Shown in pieces: positions 52,807 through 62,134 of a DNA stretch of 64,000 nucleotides. The notes under the pieces were generated by a model. It saw nothing but the letters and a program-made list of their open reading frames with translations. It did not search any database and had not been told where the DNA came from. The stretch's first letter is position 1. Each line of letters starts with the position of its first letter. The DNA is from Natrinema pellirubrum DSM 15624 (GTDB taxonomy: Archaea; Halobacteriota; Halobacteria; Halobacteriales; Natrialbaceae), in assembly GCF_000230735.2 (NCBI RefSeq), contig NC_019962.1, positions 2,232,001 to 2,296,000 of the forward strand, read 5' to 3'. A program made the position numbers and the translations under genes.

Positions 52807-54624
52807 ATGACGGCACCGAACCGCGCGACCCTGTGGGGCCGCGTGCTGGCCGACGAGCTCGCCAAAAGCGGCCTCGAGGCCGTCTGTCTCGCGCCCGGGA
52901 GCCGCTCGACGCCGCTGACGGTCGCCTTCGCGGAACACGACGGAATCGACGTCTACTCGCATCTCGACGAGCGCTCGGCGGCCTTCTTCGCGCTCGGGCG
53001 TGCGCGACGCACCGGCGAGCCGACGGCGCTGGTCTGCACCTCGGGCACGGCCGCGGCGAACTTCCACCCAGCCGTCATGGAGGCCGATCGGGCCCGCGTT
53101 CCCCTGCTCGTACTGACGGCCGACAGGCCCTCGGAACTCAGAGACAGCGGCGCGAACCAGACCGTCGACCAGGTCAAGCTCTACGGCGACGCGGTCCGAT
53201 GGTATACCGAACTCCCCGAACCGGAGGCCGACGAGCGGAAAGTCAGGAGTCTCCGGACCACTGCGGCCCGCGCGCTCGCCGAGACCGGCGGCGTTCCGCC
53301 CGGACCCGTCCACGTCAACTGTCCGTTCCGCAAGCCCCTCGAGCCGATCGAGGTGCCCGGCGACGTACCGGACGACTTCACCGAGACGACGGCCGGCCAG
53401 GGGCGTGACGGGCCGTTCGTAGAAACCGCGAGCGGCCGGCAGACCCCCGCCGAGGCAGATCGCGACCGGCTAGCGGCGGCACTTGCAGACGCCGACCGCC
53501 CGCTGCTCGTCGCGGGGCCGGCCGATCCGACGACGCTCGCCGACCTCGAGCCCGCTGCCGTCGCCGAACTCGCGGAGCGGCTCGACGCCCCAATCATGGC
53601 GGACCCGCTCTCGGGGCTGCGCTTTGGCCCGCACGTCGACCGTGAAAACGAGAACTCGCTACCGCGAACGATCTACGGCGGCTACGACACCTACGTCGGA
53701 CAACTGCCGCCGCCGGACGTCGTCCTCCGGTTCGGTGCCTCCCCCACCTCGAAGCCGCTTCGCCACTGGCTGCGCGACGCCGATGCCCGCCAGTTCCTCG
53801 TCGATCCCCCCGGCGAGTGGCGCGAGGCCACGTTCACCGCGACCGACCTGCTGGCAGCCGACCCCACCGCCGTCGTCGACGGACTGCTCGAGGCGCTCCC
53901 CGACGGGGACGGCCGTTCCGAAACCGACCGCAGCTGGCGCGAGCGCGTCGAGGCGGCGGAACGCCGCCACTGGGCCATCCGCGACGAGGCGCTCGCCGCG
54001 GACGCGCTCGAGACCGACCCCTTCGAGGGGGCGGTCCTCACCGAGGTGTTCGCGAACGCGCCGGATCTGGCGACGGTGTTCGTCTCGAACAGCATGCCGA
54101 TCCGGGACGCCGACCGGTTCGCCCGGCCGCGGGCGGCCGAGCTGACGGTACTGGCCAACCGCGGAGCCAGCGGGATCGACGGGATCACGAGTACGGCGCT
54201 GGGCGCCGGCAGTACGACCGACGAGCCGCTGGTGCTGGTGACCGGCGACCTCGCCTTCTATCACGATTCGAACGGCCTGTTGGCGCTCGAGCGCTGTGGC
54301 GTCGACGCCACGATCGTCTTGCTGGACAACGACGGCGGCGGCATCTTCCACGAACTGCCGATCGAGGAGTTCGAGCCACCATTCACGGACCAGTTCAAGA
54401 CGCCCCACGGCCTCGACTTTTCCGCGCTCGAGGACGTATACGACCTCGCGTTCGAACGCGTCGCGCCGGCGGACTTTGCCGCGGCCTATCGCCGCTCGCT
54501 CGAGACGCCGGGCACGCAGGTCCTCTCGGTCGGGTTCGATTCCGAGGCGAGTCATCGGCGACGTGACGAACTCGCGGACCGCGTCACTGACGCGGTCGCG
54601 ACCGACCTCGAGTACGACGCGTAA
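52807..54624 (+). CDS. menD: SEPHCHC synthase (menaquinone synthesis)
   Basis: A 605-aa thiamine-diphosphate enzyme joining isochorismate and 2-oxoglutarate to SEPHCHC. The N-terminal pyrimidine domain begins RATLWGRVLADELAKSGLEA and has CLAPGSRSTPLT. The C-terminal pyrophosphate domain has the GDLAF(x)-(x)NDGGG-type thiamine motif (VTGDLAFYHDSNGLLALE and LLDNDGGGIFHELPIEEF). Length and arrangement are normal. It follows menF by 4 bases. The next men gene seen is menB, about 7.5 kb away, so the pathway genes are scattered. Confidence 0.94.
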   Translation: MTAPNRATLWGRVLADELAKSGLEAVCLAPGSRSTPLTVAFAEHDGIDVYSHLDERSAAFFALGRARRTGEPTALVCTSGTAAANFHPAVMEADRARVPLLVLTADRPSELRDSGANQTVDQVKLYGDAVRWYTELPEPEADERKVRSLRTTAARALAETGGVPPGPVHVNCPFRKPLEPIEVPGDVPDDFTETTAGQGRDGPFVETASGRQTPAEADRDRLAAALADADRPLLVAGPADPTTLADLEPAAVAELAERLDAPIMADPLSGLRFGPHVDRENENSLPRTIYGGYDTYVGQLPPPDVVLRFGASPTSKPLRHWLRDADARQFLVDPPGEWREATFTATDLLAADPTAVVDGLLEALPDGDGRSETDRSWRERVEAAERRHWAIRDEALAADALETDPFEGAVLTEVFANAPDLATVFVSNSMPIRDADRFARPRAAELTVLANRGASGIDGITSTALGAGSTTDEPLVLVTGDLAFYHDSNGLLALERCGVDATIVLLDNDGGGIFHELPIEEFEPPFTDQFKTPHGLDFSALEDVYDLAFERVAPADFAAAYRRSLETPGTQVLSVGFDSEASHRRRDELADRVTDAVATDLEYDA

Positions 54625-54650
54625 CTCCCGTTTTCCCCTTATTCCGTTCG

Positions 54651-55661
54651 TTACGGCTGCAGGACCCACCACAGCACGACGGCGTAGCCCAGCGGAATCC
54701 AGACGAACCCGAGCGCGAACAGGCCGAACAGCGAACCGAGCCCGACCGGCGACAGCACCGCGATTCCGAGCGGGAACAGAACGCTCCACCCGCCGAAGAC
54801 GCCGATCGCCAGCCGCGGCATCGTCAACAGATACCCCACCAGCGCGAGCGTACAGCCGGCGAGGACGGCGTTGACCGGCAGCGAAAAGAACGGGGTGAGA
54901 CTTGCCCAGACGAGCAGCGGGTACAACACGGCGACGGCGCCGACCGACGTCGCCGTCGACCCGTCGATCCGCCGGCTCTCCCACTCGAGGTCGATCTCGT
55001 CGTCCCAACCGTGAACGGAGTAACTGAAGCCGTCATCCGCCGTCGCGTCGTCGCTCTCGGTCGAACCTGCCGACTCGTTCGACTCCGCTTCATCGTCCGC
55101 GCCGAAGGGCCAGTCGCCGGTCGCCTGCCGCGTGGCCCGTTGCTGGCGGCGTCGCGACCGCTGGCGGGCGTGATGGCTCGAGGTGCGATCCGTCGTTCCG
55201 TCCGCGGTCGTCGTGTTAGCGGACCCTCGAGCGCGGTCGGTCCGGCGACTCGTTCGTCGGCCCGTCGTCGCGCCGCCGGCTCCCGTTCCCGTCGTCGCCC
55301 TTCCGTCTCCGTTGGCCGTCCCCGTCGCGTTCGTCCGGCCGCCCGTTGCGTGCGAACGACGTCGATCACTGTTCCGGCCCGAACCGTCGGTATCGGCAGT
55401 CTCGCCGGCCGCGTCGTCGGTTGCGGTGCCGTCGGCGAGTCGGACGTAGGCCTCGTGGCCGAGCCGGTCGTAGCGGGCCCGTTCGTCCCCGTCGGTCAAC
55501 ACCGACCTGGCGGTCTGGACCCGCTGGAACCGCTCGGCAGCATCGGGGGCGTCGGAGTGGTCCGGATGGGTCTCGAGGACGCGATCGCGGTAGGCAGACT
55601 CGATCTCGTCGGCAGTGGCGTCCGGGTCGACCTCCAAGACCTCGTAGTAGGTCTCCCCCAT
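54651..55661 (-). CDS. J-domain membrane protein
   Basis: A 336-aa protein. The N-terminal J domain (about 3-70) has the HPD motif at 32-34 (in ETHPDHSD). An Arg/Thr/Gly-rich hydrophilic region (about 80-225) follows, then about four membrane helices (about 235-335). It probably recruits DnaK to the membrane. The low-complexity middle is unusual in its many Arg and Thr residues. It is convergent with menD. The ATG at 55661 is chosen over a TTG three bases upstream. Confidence 0.82.
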   Translation of the reverse strand: MGETYYEVLEVDPDATADEIESAYRDRVLETHPDHSDAPDAAERFQRVQTARSVLTDGDERARYDRLGHEAYVRLADGTATDDAAGETADTDGSGRNSDRRRSHATGGRTNATGTANGDGRATTGTGAGGATTGRRTSRRTDRARGSANTTTADGTTDRTSSHHARQRSRRRQQRATRQATGDWPFGADDEAESNESAGSTESDDATADDGFSYSVHGWDDEIDLEWESRRIDGSTATSVGAVAVLYPLLVWASLTPFFSLPVNAVLAGCTLALVGYLLTMPRLAIGVFGGWSVLFPLGIAVLSPVGLGSLFGLFALGFVWIPLGYAVVLWWVLQP

Positions 55662-56470
55662 CAAGTAGCCGATCGGTCGGACGAGTGAAAAATAACTCGG
55701 CCTCGTTGACGTGTTCGGGGCCTCGTTGTCCGGCGAACGGGCGACCCGAACCGGTGGCTCTCGAGCAAATGAATCGTATGTCGGTATACAAAATACGTCG
55801 GACGATCCCGAACACAGATCCTGCGTTTGGTTTCCTACAAACCATTAATCAAGCAACAATTCTCATAGACTCTAAATTAATTCAGTGCCTTGTAAGATCT
55901 GGTCAACACCCAGTACTCAAGAGTAAATAGAGCGAATATCGGGTTCTTGGTCCGCTTTGCAGAGAAATATGGTTTTGAACTGAGCTGTTCTCACCACACC
56001 ATCACGGAGGATCGGGTTTGAGTCGTGGCTTACTTGCAGGGTTGCGAGAAGCGAATCGCCTGATCAGTAGAACTGTGAACTGACCTTGAGACACCTACCA
56101 ATTGTAGCTGGTATCCATATCATCTTGCAAGGGATTATTCGCAGATCTTCCAGACCAAAGTTATATCCATAACAACATATTTTCTACATGGTAGAGACAC
56201 TGAACAACCTGCAGATCACAGATTACCACACCCATGACATCCGCCTCAGTTCCGCCCGTACTCAAACGGCAGTGTCTCGACCGTCGAATCTACCCCGCAG
56301 TGACCCTCTAGTCGGTGGTCGCTGCATGACAAGATCACCACAATGCGGCTGACTGACTCACCAGCTGGTAGTTCACCACCAATGATGCACGAATCAAACT
56401 ATGCCGACTGTATCCGGTCGAAATTGAAATCGAAGGGCTGACGATTAAACTTCCCACAGATAGTGAATCT
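55662..56470. other. Long AT-richer intergenic region, no gene seen
   Basis: About 800 bases without a convincing gene, clearly poorer in GC than its surroundings (for example taaattaattcagtg near 55875 and tatccataacaacatat near 56165). Several short open frames exist but none has a recognisable family. It may be eroded mobile DNA, since a truncated transposase lies 1.5 kb downstream. I saw no tRNA, CRISPR or clear inverted repeat. Confidence 0.5.
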
Positions 56471-57865
56471 ATGAAGCCACCGTCGAACGATTCATCTACC
56501 GTGTTTCTGGTGACAGTCGCGGCGAACATCGTCCCGCTGGTCGGCGTGGTCCACCTCGGGTGGAGCGCACAGACGTTCGCGGTCATCTACGCGATGGAAC
56601 TGGTTGTCGCTGTCCCGTTCGCCGGGTTGAAGGCATTATTCGCGCGCCGCCCGCCGAACTACGACGAGCTGGAGCGCCCACAGGAGGATAACCCGCTCAA
56701 GTCCGACGAGTTAGGCGGGGTCTCCGTCGGACCGAGCGACCTCAACCGCCGGCGTGGGAGCGTCACGGTCGTCGACTCCCTTCCGCTGATCTACCCCCGG
56801 AACTTCCCGTTCGTCTCGCGAGCGTTCGGGGCTGCTGTGGCGCTCCTCGGGATATATCTCGCCGTACTGAGCCGTTTCATCGACGTGCCGGCGACGCTCG
56901 CCGATCCGATGGTGGCGGCGAGCGCCGCCTCCCTGATCGTCTCTCAAGTCGGCGTCATCAACCGCGAGTACTTCCGCAAGCGGCGCCACGAGACGAGTAC
57001 CCCTCGAGACGTGATCAGAAGCGCGAAGAACGAGGCTGGGGTAGCTATGGTGGTACTCTGGTTCGCGGCCGCCGGTGGTCCGACCGGCGCGCTGGTCGCG
57101 TTCGTCACGGTGAAGCTATTCGCGGAGTGGGGGGACTACCGCGCCGGGCAGTCGTCCACCACCGACAAGGGGGTGGGGACGCTCCCGCCTGTAGCGGCTC
57201 CGGATGCGTCGCCGACGGCTGAGGTCCGTCCGGACCGGCGCGCCGTCCGCGGTACCGCGCTCTGGCAGGGTGCGAAGTCCGCAATCGGCAGCGGCCCGGT
57301 GTACCTCTTCGCGTGGGTTGGGCTCACCAGCGGATCGACAGGGCCGGTCGCTGCCACGGTGGTCTGTTTCGGCCTCCTGCCGGCCGGCATCGGCGGGCTG
57401 AAGGCCGTCGAGTACGCCCTCACTCACGGTACACTGGCGTACCAGCGTCGCGACGACACGGTGGTCGCGTACGACGACCTTACCGATACTGTCCAGTGGG
57501 CGATCCCCGTCGACGACATCCGGGACGCCGAATTGTGCGAGGGGGAGTTCGTCGACCGCGCCTGCGACACCCGAACGTTCTCGCTCATGCCGTCAGCGGG
57601 GGAGTACGAACTCAGTGTCGCGCACCTCCGGGAGTATGGCCGGGCCGTTGAGGTGTTCGAACTTCCGGCCGAGACGACGGAGTTCGGCTCACTCGACCGA
57701 CGCGTGGCCGGGGTGGCGGCCGCAGTCGGAGCCTGTAGCATCGCCGTCGTGGCGGGCCTCGCCTACTCCGCTCCCACCATCGCGGCGGTCGCCGCCGGGT
57801 GGGGCGGTCCGTTCGGCGTCGTCGCCCTCAGGTGGGCGTGGCAGTGGGCGCTCCCGGCCGCCTGA
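56471..57865 (+). CDS. Haloarchaeal membrane protein (DUF6498-like)
   Basis: A 464-aa protein with about eight hydrophobic segments in two groups, around 10-60 and 115-225, and further helices at 270-310 and the end (410-460). The start FLVTVAANIVPLVGVVHLGW and the stretch WFAAAGGPTGALVAFVTVKL match the DUF6498 pattern as I recall it. A hydrophilic region of about 90 residues (about 310-400) may be a PH-like cytoplasmic domain (YQRRDDTVVAYDDLTDTVQW). Transport or signalling function is unknown. It lies in an accessory patch next to a truncated transposase. Confidence 0.65.
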   Translation: MKPPSNDSSTVFLVTVAANIVPLVGVVHLGWSAQTFAVIYAMELVVAVPFAGLKALFARRPPNYDELERPQEDNPLKSDELGGVSVGPSDLNRRRGSVTVVDSLPLIYPRNFPFVSRAFGAAVALLGIYLAVLSRFIDVPATLADPMVAASAASLIVSQVGVINREYFRKRRHETSTPRDVIRSAKNEAGVAMVVLWFAAAGGPTGALVAFVTVKLFAEWGDYRAGQSSTTDKGVGTLPPVAAPDASPTAEVRPDRRAVRGTALWQGAKSAIGSGPVYLFAWVGLTSGSTGPVAATVVCFGLLPAGIGGLKAVEYALTHGTLAYQRRDDTVVAYDDLTDTVQWAIPVDDIRDAELCEGEFVDRACDTRTFSLMPSAGEYELSVAHLREYGRAVEVFELPAETTEFGSLDRRVAGVAAAVGACSIAVVAGLAYSAPTIAAVAAGWGGPFGVVALRWAWQWALPAA

Positions 57866-57929
57866 GCCGACATCGACGGCGGGCGGAGCGGGCGCGTCGC
57901 GGCCGGTCACTGCGACCAGCCTTCCCGTG

Positions 57930-58376
57930 TATCGGGATCAGGGCTTCGATAGATCCGAGGCGGGCGACCCCTTCGATTCTCGTGAGACCGTTGCAGCGAT
58001 CGACATCACCCACGAGCAGTTCCACGTCTGGCCGTGGGAGGACAAGGAAGCAGGTATCGCGAAGCCAGACTACCCGAAGATGGTGAGCGGGTACAAGAAA
58101 GACGGCGAGTACAAACGTGGGTACAAGTACGCTACCATCACGCTAGTTGGTGACCACGCACCGATCGTCCTCGGTATTGAGCCGGTCGAAGAGGACTCTG
58201 CATGGGAGCCCGACGACTCTCCATCGTACTCGAAAGCCGATTTAGTGAGTCGATTGCTCGACCGGGCAGAGCAGTTCGTTGATCTGGATATGGTGATGTT
58301 CGACCGTGGATTGTTCGTAGTTGCTAATCCGATATCGTCCGATTTTCGCACCGAATTGGGAGTCACCAGCTCGTGA
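57930..58376 (+). pseudogene. Truncated transposase (N- and C-terminal parts missing)
   Basis: A fragment of about 148 residues. It reads YRDQGFDRSEAGDPFDSRET, then AAIDITHEQFHVWPWEDKE, with the first catalytic Asp, then MVSGYKKDGEYKRGYKYATI and VDLDMVMFDRG, with the second catalytic Asp. It ends shortly after that in unrelated sequence (LFVVANPISSDFRTELGVTS). The N-terminal HTH and the last third, including the catalytic Glu, are absent. The resemblance is to haloarchaeal DDE transposases of the ISH families. It cannot be active. The exact 5' limit is uncertain because the frame continues into non-homologous sequence. Confidence 0.75.
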
Positions 58377-58564
58377 GTTTTCCAGTTTCATTTGTAGGTT
58401 TATAAGCATGCGAAGAATGTGTCCCGAACCGACCTCCGTCGATATCGGGTCGGCGTGAATCGATCGGCCGAAGCGGACCGTCGGCTCCTCGCATCCCGTT
58501 CGACGCGGAGACGACGTACTCGTCCCGCGGTCTCGAGGAGTGGCCGGCCGACTGCTCCGTTCGG

Positions 58565-59323
58565 TCAGGCGTTGCGGTCCGTTCCGGACTCGATGCCGGA
58601 CTGCATGAACTGCGCCAGAATGCGGCCGATGCTGCTGCCGGCCGTCCACATCGCCTCCTCGTCGACCGCCTCGTCGTCGGTCGCGACCGATAGCAACACC
58701 GTCCCCTCGTCGATCATCAGGGCTCGGCCGGCGAAGTCGGCGGGGTTGTCCTCGCCCATCACGATTACCCGGATCGGGCGCTCGGCGAAGCGTTCGCGGA
58801 GCGCCTTTTCGGCGGTGACGACGGTGACGGCGACCCCCTGTGTCGCTCGTTCTCGCAACGCCGTTTCGATCCCCTCGGTCAGCGACTGCTTCGAGGGCGC
58901 AGTGAAGACGACGGCCGCCGCCGCTTCGCCGATCAACTCCGCGATCCGATCATCGATCGGTTGGCGGCCCCGGAGAGTCGATACCGAGCCGTCATCCGGG
59001 CGGTCCGGCGTCGCGGTCCGGAGTTCCGCGAGGTTTGCGAACGCCCGCTCGCGCTCGCGCTCGAGGCGGTTCGTCAACTGCTCGCGGGCGGCGCCGAGAC
59101 TCACCGGCCGGTACCGTTTCGGCGACGACTCGGTCAGTTCGACGAGTCCGCGCTCGAGGAGGTCGTCGGCCGCACCGTAGACCTGCGATCGGGGGACCTC
59201 CGAGACCTCGCTGATCTCCTGGGCGGTCCCCGTCCCCAGTTCCTGGAGGGCGACGAAGACGCGGGCCTGATAGTTCGGCAGGCCGAGCCGTTTCAGCGCC
59301 GCGACTGCATCTCGTGTACTCAT
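58565..59323 (-). CDS. TrmB-family transcriptional regulator
   Basis: A 252-aa regulator with an N-terminal winged HTH (about 1-75; LKRLGLPNYQARVFVALQEL, PRSQVYGAADDLLERGLVEL) and a C-terminal TrmB effector-like domain (about 110-245; phospholipase-D-like fold without catalytic motifs). It lies divergent from an MMPL exporter, with a palindrome in between, an arrangement common in haloarchaea. It most likely represses or senses substrates of that exporter. The ligand is not evident. Confidence 0.88.
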   Translation of the reverse strand: MSTRDAVAALKRLGLPNYQARVFVALQELGTGTAQEISEVSEVPRSQVYGAADDLLERGLVELTESSPKRYRPVSLGAAREQLTNRLERERERAFANLAELRTATPDRPDDGSVSTLRGRQPIDDRIAELIGEAAAAVVFTAPSKQSLTEGIETALRERATQGVAVTVVTAEKALRERFAERPIRVIVMGEDNPADFAGRALMIDEGTVLLSVATDDEAVDEEAMWTAGSSIGRILAQFMQSGIESGTDRNA

Positions 59324-59399
59324 GAATACCTGCGGGTCGGTCGCTCGAGGGTTCGCGCGTCGGGCCTATCAGTAGCGGGGTTCCCCGATTGGATATATT

Positions 59400-59415
59400 T
59401 TGTAGTATCCTACAA
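59400..59415. promoter_or_regulatory. TrmB-type operator candidate TTGTAG-TATC-CTACAA
   Basis: Perfect 6-base inverted arms with a 4-base spacer in the 125-base gap between the TrmB-like gene and the MMPL exporter. It lies 34-49 bases before the exporter start (59449), immediately after a TATA-like ggatatattt (59391-59400). Binding there would block transcription. Confidence 0.65.
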
Positions 59416-59448
59416 TACTTATGTTCCCGGGTGGGGAAACGGCTGGTA

Positions 59449-62043
59449 ATGGATCCGGCCGATCGGTACGCGGCGTTCGTGACCGCACACAGCAAGGCGA
59501 TCATCGCGGTCGTGCTGATCGCGACGTTGCTCGTCGCCAGCGGGGCGGGTAGCGTCGACTCGGAGCTGACGATCGCGAACTTCGAGAGCGACTCGACGGA
59601 GGCCGAGAAGTACGACCAACTCCGGTCCGACTTCGCGACCGAGGGGGAGAACACGACCGTCGTCCAGGTCGTCGTCCGCGACGAGAACGCCCTGTCGAAG
59701 GACTCGCTGCTCGAGGGGCTGACCCTCCAACGCGCCATCGCCGACGACGGCGACGTGAACGCGACGCTACGGGACCGGCAGCCGATGGTCGGGCTCTCGA
59801 ACGTCGTCGCGACCGCGGCGATTCGGGAGGCCGAGGCCGGCAACGGGACTCCCAATGGGTCCGCCGGCGCGGCCAACGGTTCGGCACCGCCGCCGCTCGA
59901 GGCCCAGATCGCGCAACTGGAGTCGATGTCGGAAAGCGAGGTCGAGGCGACCGTCGAACGGGTGCTGGCACCGGAGTCGGCAGCCGCGGGCGCGGTCGAT
60001 CCCTACTCACTGCTGCCGACCGATTACGAGCCGGGCGCGACGACGACCGACGGCCGCGTCCTCTACGTCTTTCAGGACACGAGCGGCGCGAGCGGCGACG
60101 ATCTCCCCGCGGACGTGGCCGACGCCCAGCTCGAGATCCGGGAGCTGTCGGCGTCGACGTTGACGTCCGGGGAGAGCTTCGTCTTCGGGAGTGCCGTCGT
60201 CGACGCCGAGAGTACGCAGGCGACCGGCGAGAGCTTCGCGATCATCTCGCCGATCGCGTTGCTGATCATCGTCCTCGCGCTGGGGATCGCCTACCGCGAC
60301 GTCTTCGACATCGGGCTCGGGCTCGCCGGGATCGCGCTCGTCCTCGCGTGGATGGCCGGCTTCATGGGGTGGGCCGGGATCGGCGTGACGCAGATCCTGA
60401 TCGCCGTTCCGTTCCTGCTGATCGGGCTCTCGATCGACTACGCATTACACGTCGTGATGCGCTATCGGGAGGCAAGTGCCGACGATCCCGAGGCGACGCC
60501 GCGGACGGCGATGCGCCGGGGGCTGGCCGGGGTCGTCGTCGCCATCGGTGCCGCCACGTTCACGACCGCCGTCGGGTTCCTCTCGAACGTCGTCAGCCCG
60601 CTGGCCTCGATCAGGGAGTTCGGTATCGTCAGCGCCGTCGGCATCGTGTCGGCGTTTCTCGTCTTCGGCCTGCTGCTGCCCGCGCTGAAACTCGAACTCG
60701 ACGGCGGGCTCGAGCGACTCGGCCTGTCGCGTCGCCGGCCGGCGTTCGGTCGCGGCGGCGTCGCCAGCCGGATCCTCAGCGTCGGTGCCGAGATCGCCGA
60801 CCGGGGGCCGGCCGTCGTCATCGCCATCGCGCTCGTCCTGAGCGCGGCTGGGGGCGCGGCCGCGACGGACATCGACACGTCGATCGAGCAAACGGACTTC
60901 CTCCCGCGGGACTCACCGGCCTGGATGGACTCGCTGCCCGGTTCGTTGCAGCCCAGCGACTACCAACTGCGCGAGCAGGCGCTGTATCTGAACGACCGGT
61001 TCGCCCAGTCGCGCGACCAGTCGAGAGCGGAGTTACTGATCGAGGGGCCGGTCACCGACCCCGACACGCTCGAGCGGGTCGCGGCCGGCAGGGACCGGGC
61101 GGCAAACGCCTCGTCCGCACAGACGCTGGCCAACGGCCGGCTACAGGCGACGGGGCCGCTCGAGACCATCGAGTCGGTCGCCGCGGACAACGAAACGGTC
61201 GCCGCCGTGGTCGACGACGCCGACACCGACGGCGACGGCGTGCCGGATGAGAACCTCGCGGCGGTCTACGACGCGGTCTACGCCGCCGATCCGTCGGCGG
61301 CCGCCGAGACGATCCATCGCACGGACGGCGAGTATCGGTCGCTCCGGCTCTCGATCGGCCTCTCCGGCGGGGCAAATACCGCGACGATCACCGAGGAGAT
61401 GCGAGCGGTCGCGACGACCATCGAGGGCGACTCCGGGCTGACAGTGACGGCGACCGGCCAGCCGATCGTCGAGGAACTCGTCCAGAAGGGGCTACTCGAG
61501 ACGCTCGTGCAGGGCTTCGCGATCACGTTCGCCGTCATCCTCGCGTTCCTGACGGCGACGTTCTGGGCTCGCTACCGCACGCTCTCGCTGGGTGCGGTCG
61601 TCATCGCCCCGGTCCTGTTCGCGCAGGCATGGCTGTTCGGGACGATGTACCTCGCGGGGATCCCCTTTACCTCCGAGACGGCCATCATCGCGGCGATCGG
61701 TATCGGGATCGGCGTCGACTACGCGATCCACGTCGGCGAGCGGTTCCTCGAGGAGGAGCGAGCGCGGGGTGACCCCATCGCGTCGCTCCGGCGAACGGTC
61801 CGGGGAACCGGCGGTGCGTTGCTCGCCAGCGCCGTCACCACCGCCGCGGGCTTTGGCGTCCTCGTCTTCGCGCTCGTGCCGTCGCTGCGGCGCTTTGGCT
61901 TCGTCACGAGCGTCGCGATCGCGTACGCATTCCTCGCGAGCATCGTCGTCCTGCCGAGCCTGCTCGCGGTCTGGGCACGGTACACCGACTACGACGGGAC
62001 CGACGACGCCGCCACTGACGACCTCGCTGACACGACCGGCTGA
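59449..62043 (+). CDS. MMPL/RND-family membrane exporter
   Basis: An 864-aa RND-superfamily transporter with two MMPL halves. Each half has an extracytoplasmic loop followed by five to six helices (about 265-425 and 680-850). IDYALHVVMRYREA and VDYAIHVGERFLEEERA are the repeated proton-relay and cytoplasmic motifs. The first helix is at about residues 12-32. Likely substrates are lipids, isoprenoids or hydrophobic compounds. The start at 59449 is chosen because the longer frame would include the operator. It is controlled by the divergent TrmB-type regulator. Confidence 0.9.
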   Translation: MDPADRYAAFVTAHSKAIIAVVLIATLLVASGAGSVDSELTIANFESDSTEAEKYDQLRSDFATEGENTTVVQVVVRDENALSKDSLLEGLTLQRAIADDGDVNATLRDRQPMVGLSNVVATAAIREAEAGNGTPNGSAGAANGSAPPPLEAQIAQLESMSESEVEATVERVLAPESAAAGAVDPYSLLPTDYEPGATTTDGRVLYVFQDTSGASGDDLPADVADAQLEIRELSASTLTSGESFVFGSAVVDAESTQATGESFAIISPIALLIIVLALGIAYRDVFDIGLGLAGIALVLAWMAGFMGWAGIGVTQILIAVPFLLIGLSIDYALHVVMRYREASADDPEATPRTAMRRGLAGVVVAIGAATFTTAVGFLSNVVSPLASIREFGIVSAVGIVSAFLVFGLLLPALKLELDGGLERLGLSRRRPAFGRGGVASRILSVGAEIADRGPAVVIAIALVLSAAGGAAATDIDTSIEQTDFLPRDSPAWMDSLPGSLQPSDYQLREQALYLNDRFAQSRDQSRAELLIEGPVTDPDTLERVAAGRDRAANASSAQTLANGRLQATGPLETIESVAADNETVAAVVDDADTDGDGVPDENLAAVYDAVYAADPSAAAETIHRTDGEYRSLRLSIGLSGGANTATITEEMRAVATTIEGDSGLTVTATGQPIVEELVQKGLLETLVQGFAITFAVILAFLTATFWARYRTLSLGAVVIAPVLFAQAWLFGTMYLAGIPFTSETAIIAAIGIGIGVDYAIHVGERFLEEERARGDPIASLRRTVRGTGGALLASAVTTAAGFGVLVFALVPSLRRFGFVTSVAIAYAFLASIVVLPSLLAVWARYTDYDGTDDAATDDLADTTG

Positions 62044-62134
62044 CCCCGGCCGGCAGTCGACCTCGAGCGGGGAGTCGACGACGACCCGGCCGAGACGCGA
62101 ATCTATTTCAGCCGTCGCCCGCCACACTCGAGCA

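Noticed and set aside
59389-59448. Upstream start of the MMPL exporter
   Set aside because: It would place coding sequence across the TATA box and the palindrome, and the extra 20 residues include cysteines untypical of the family's N-terminus.
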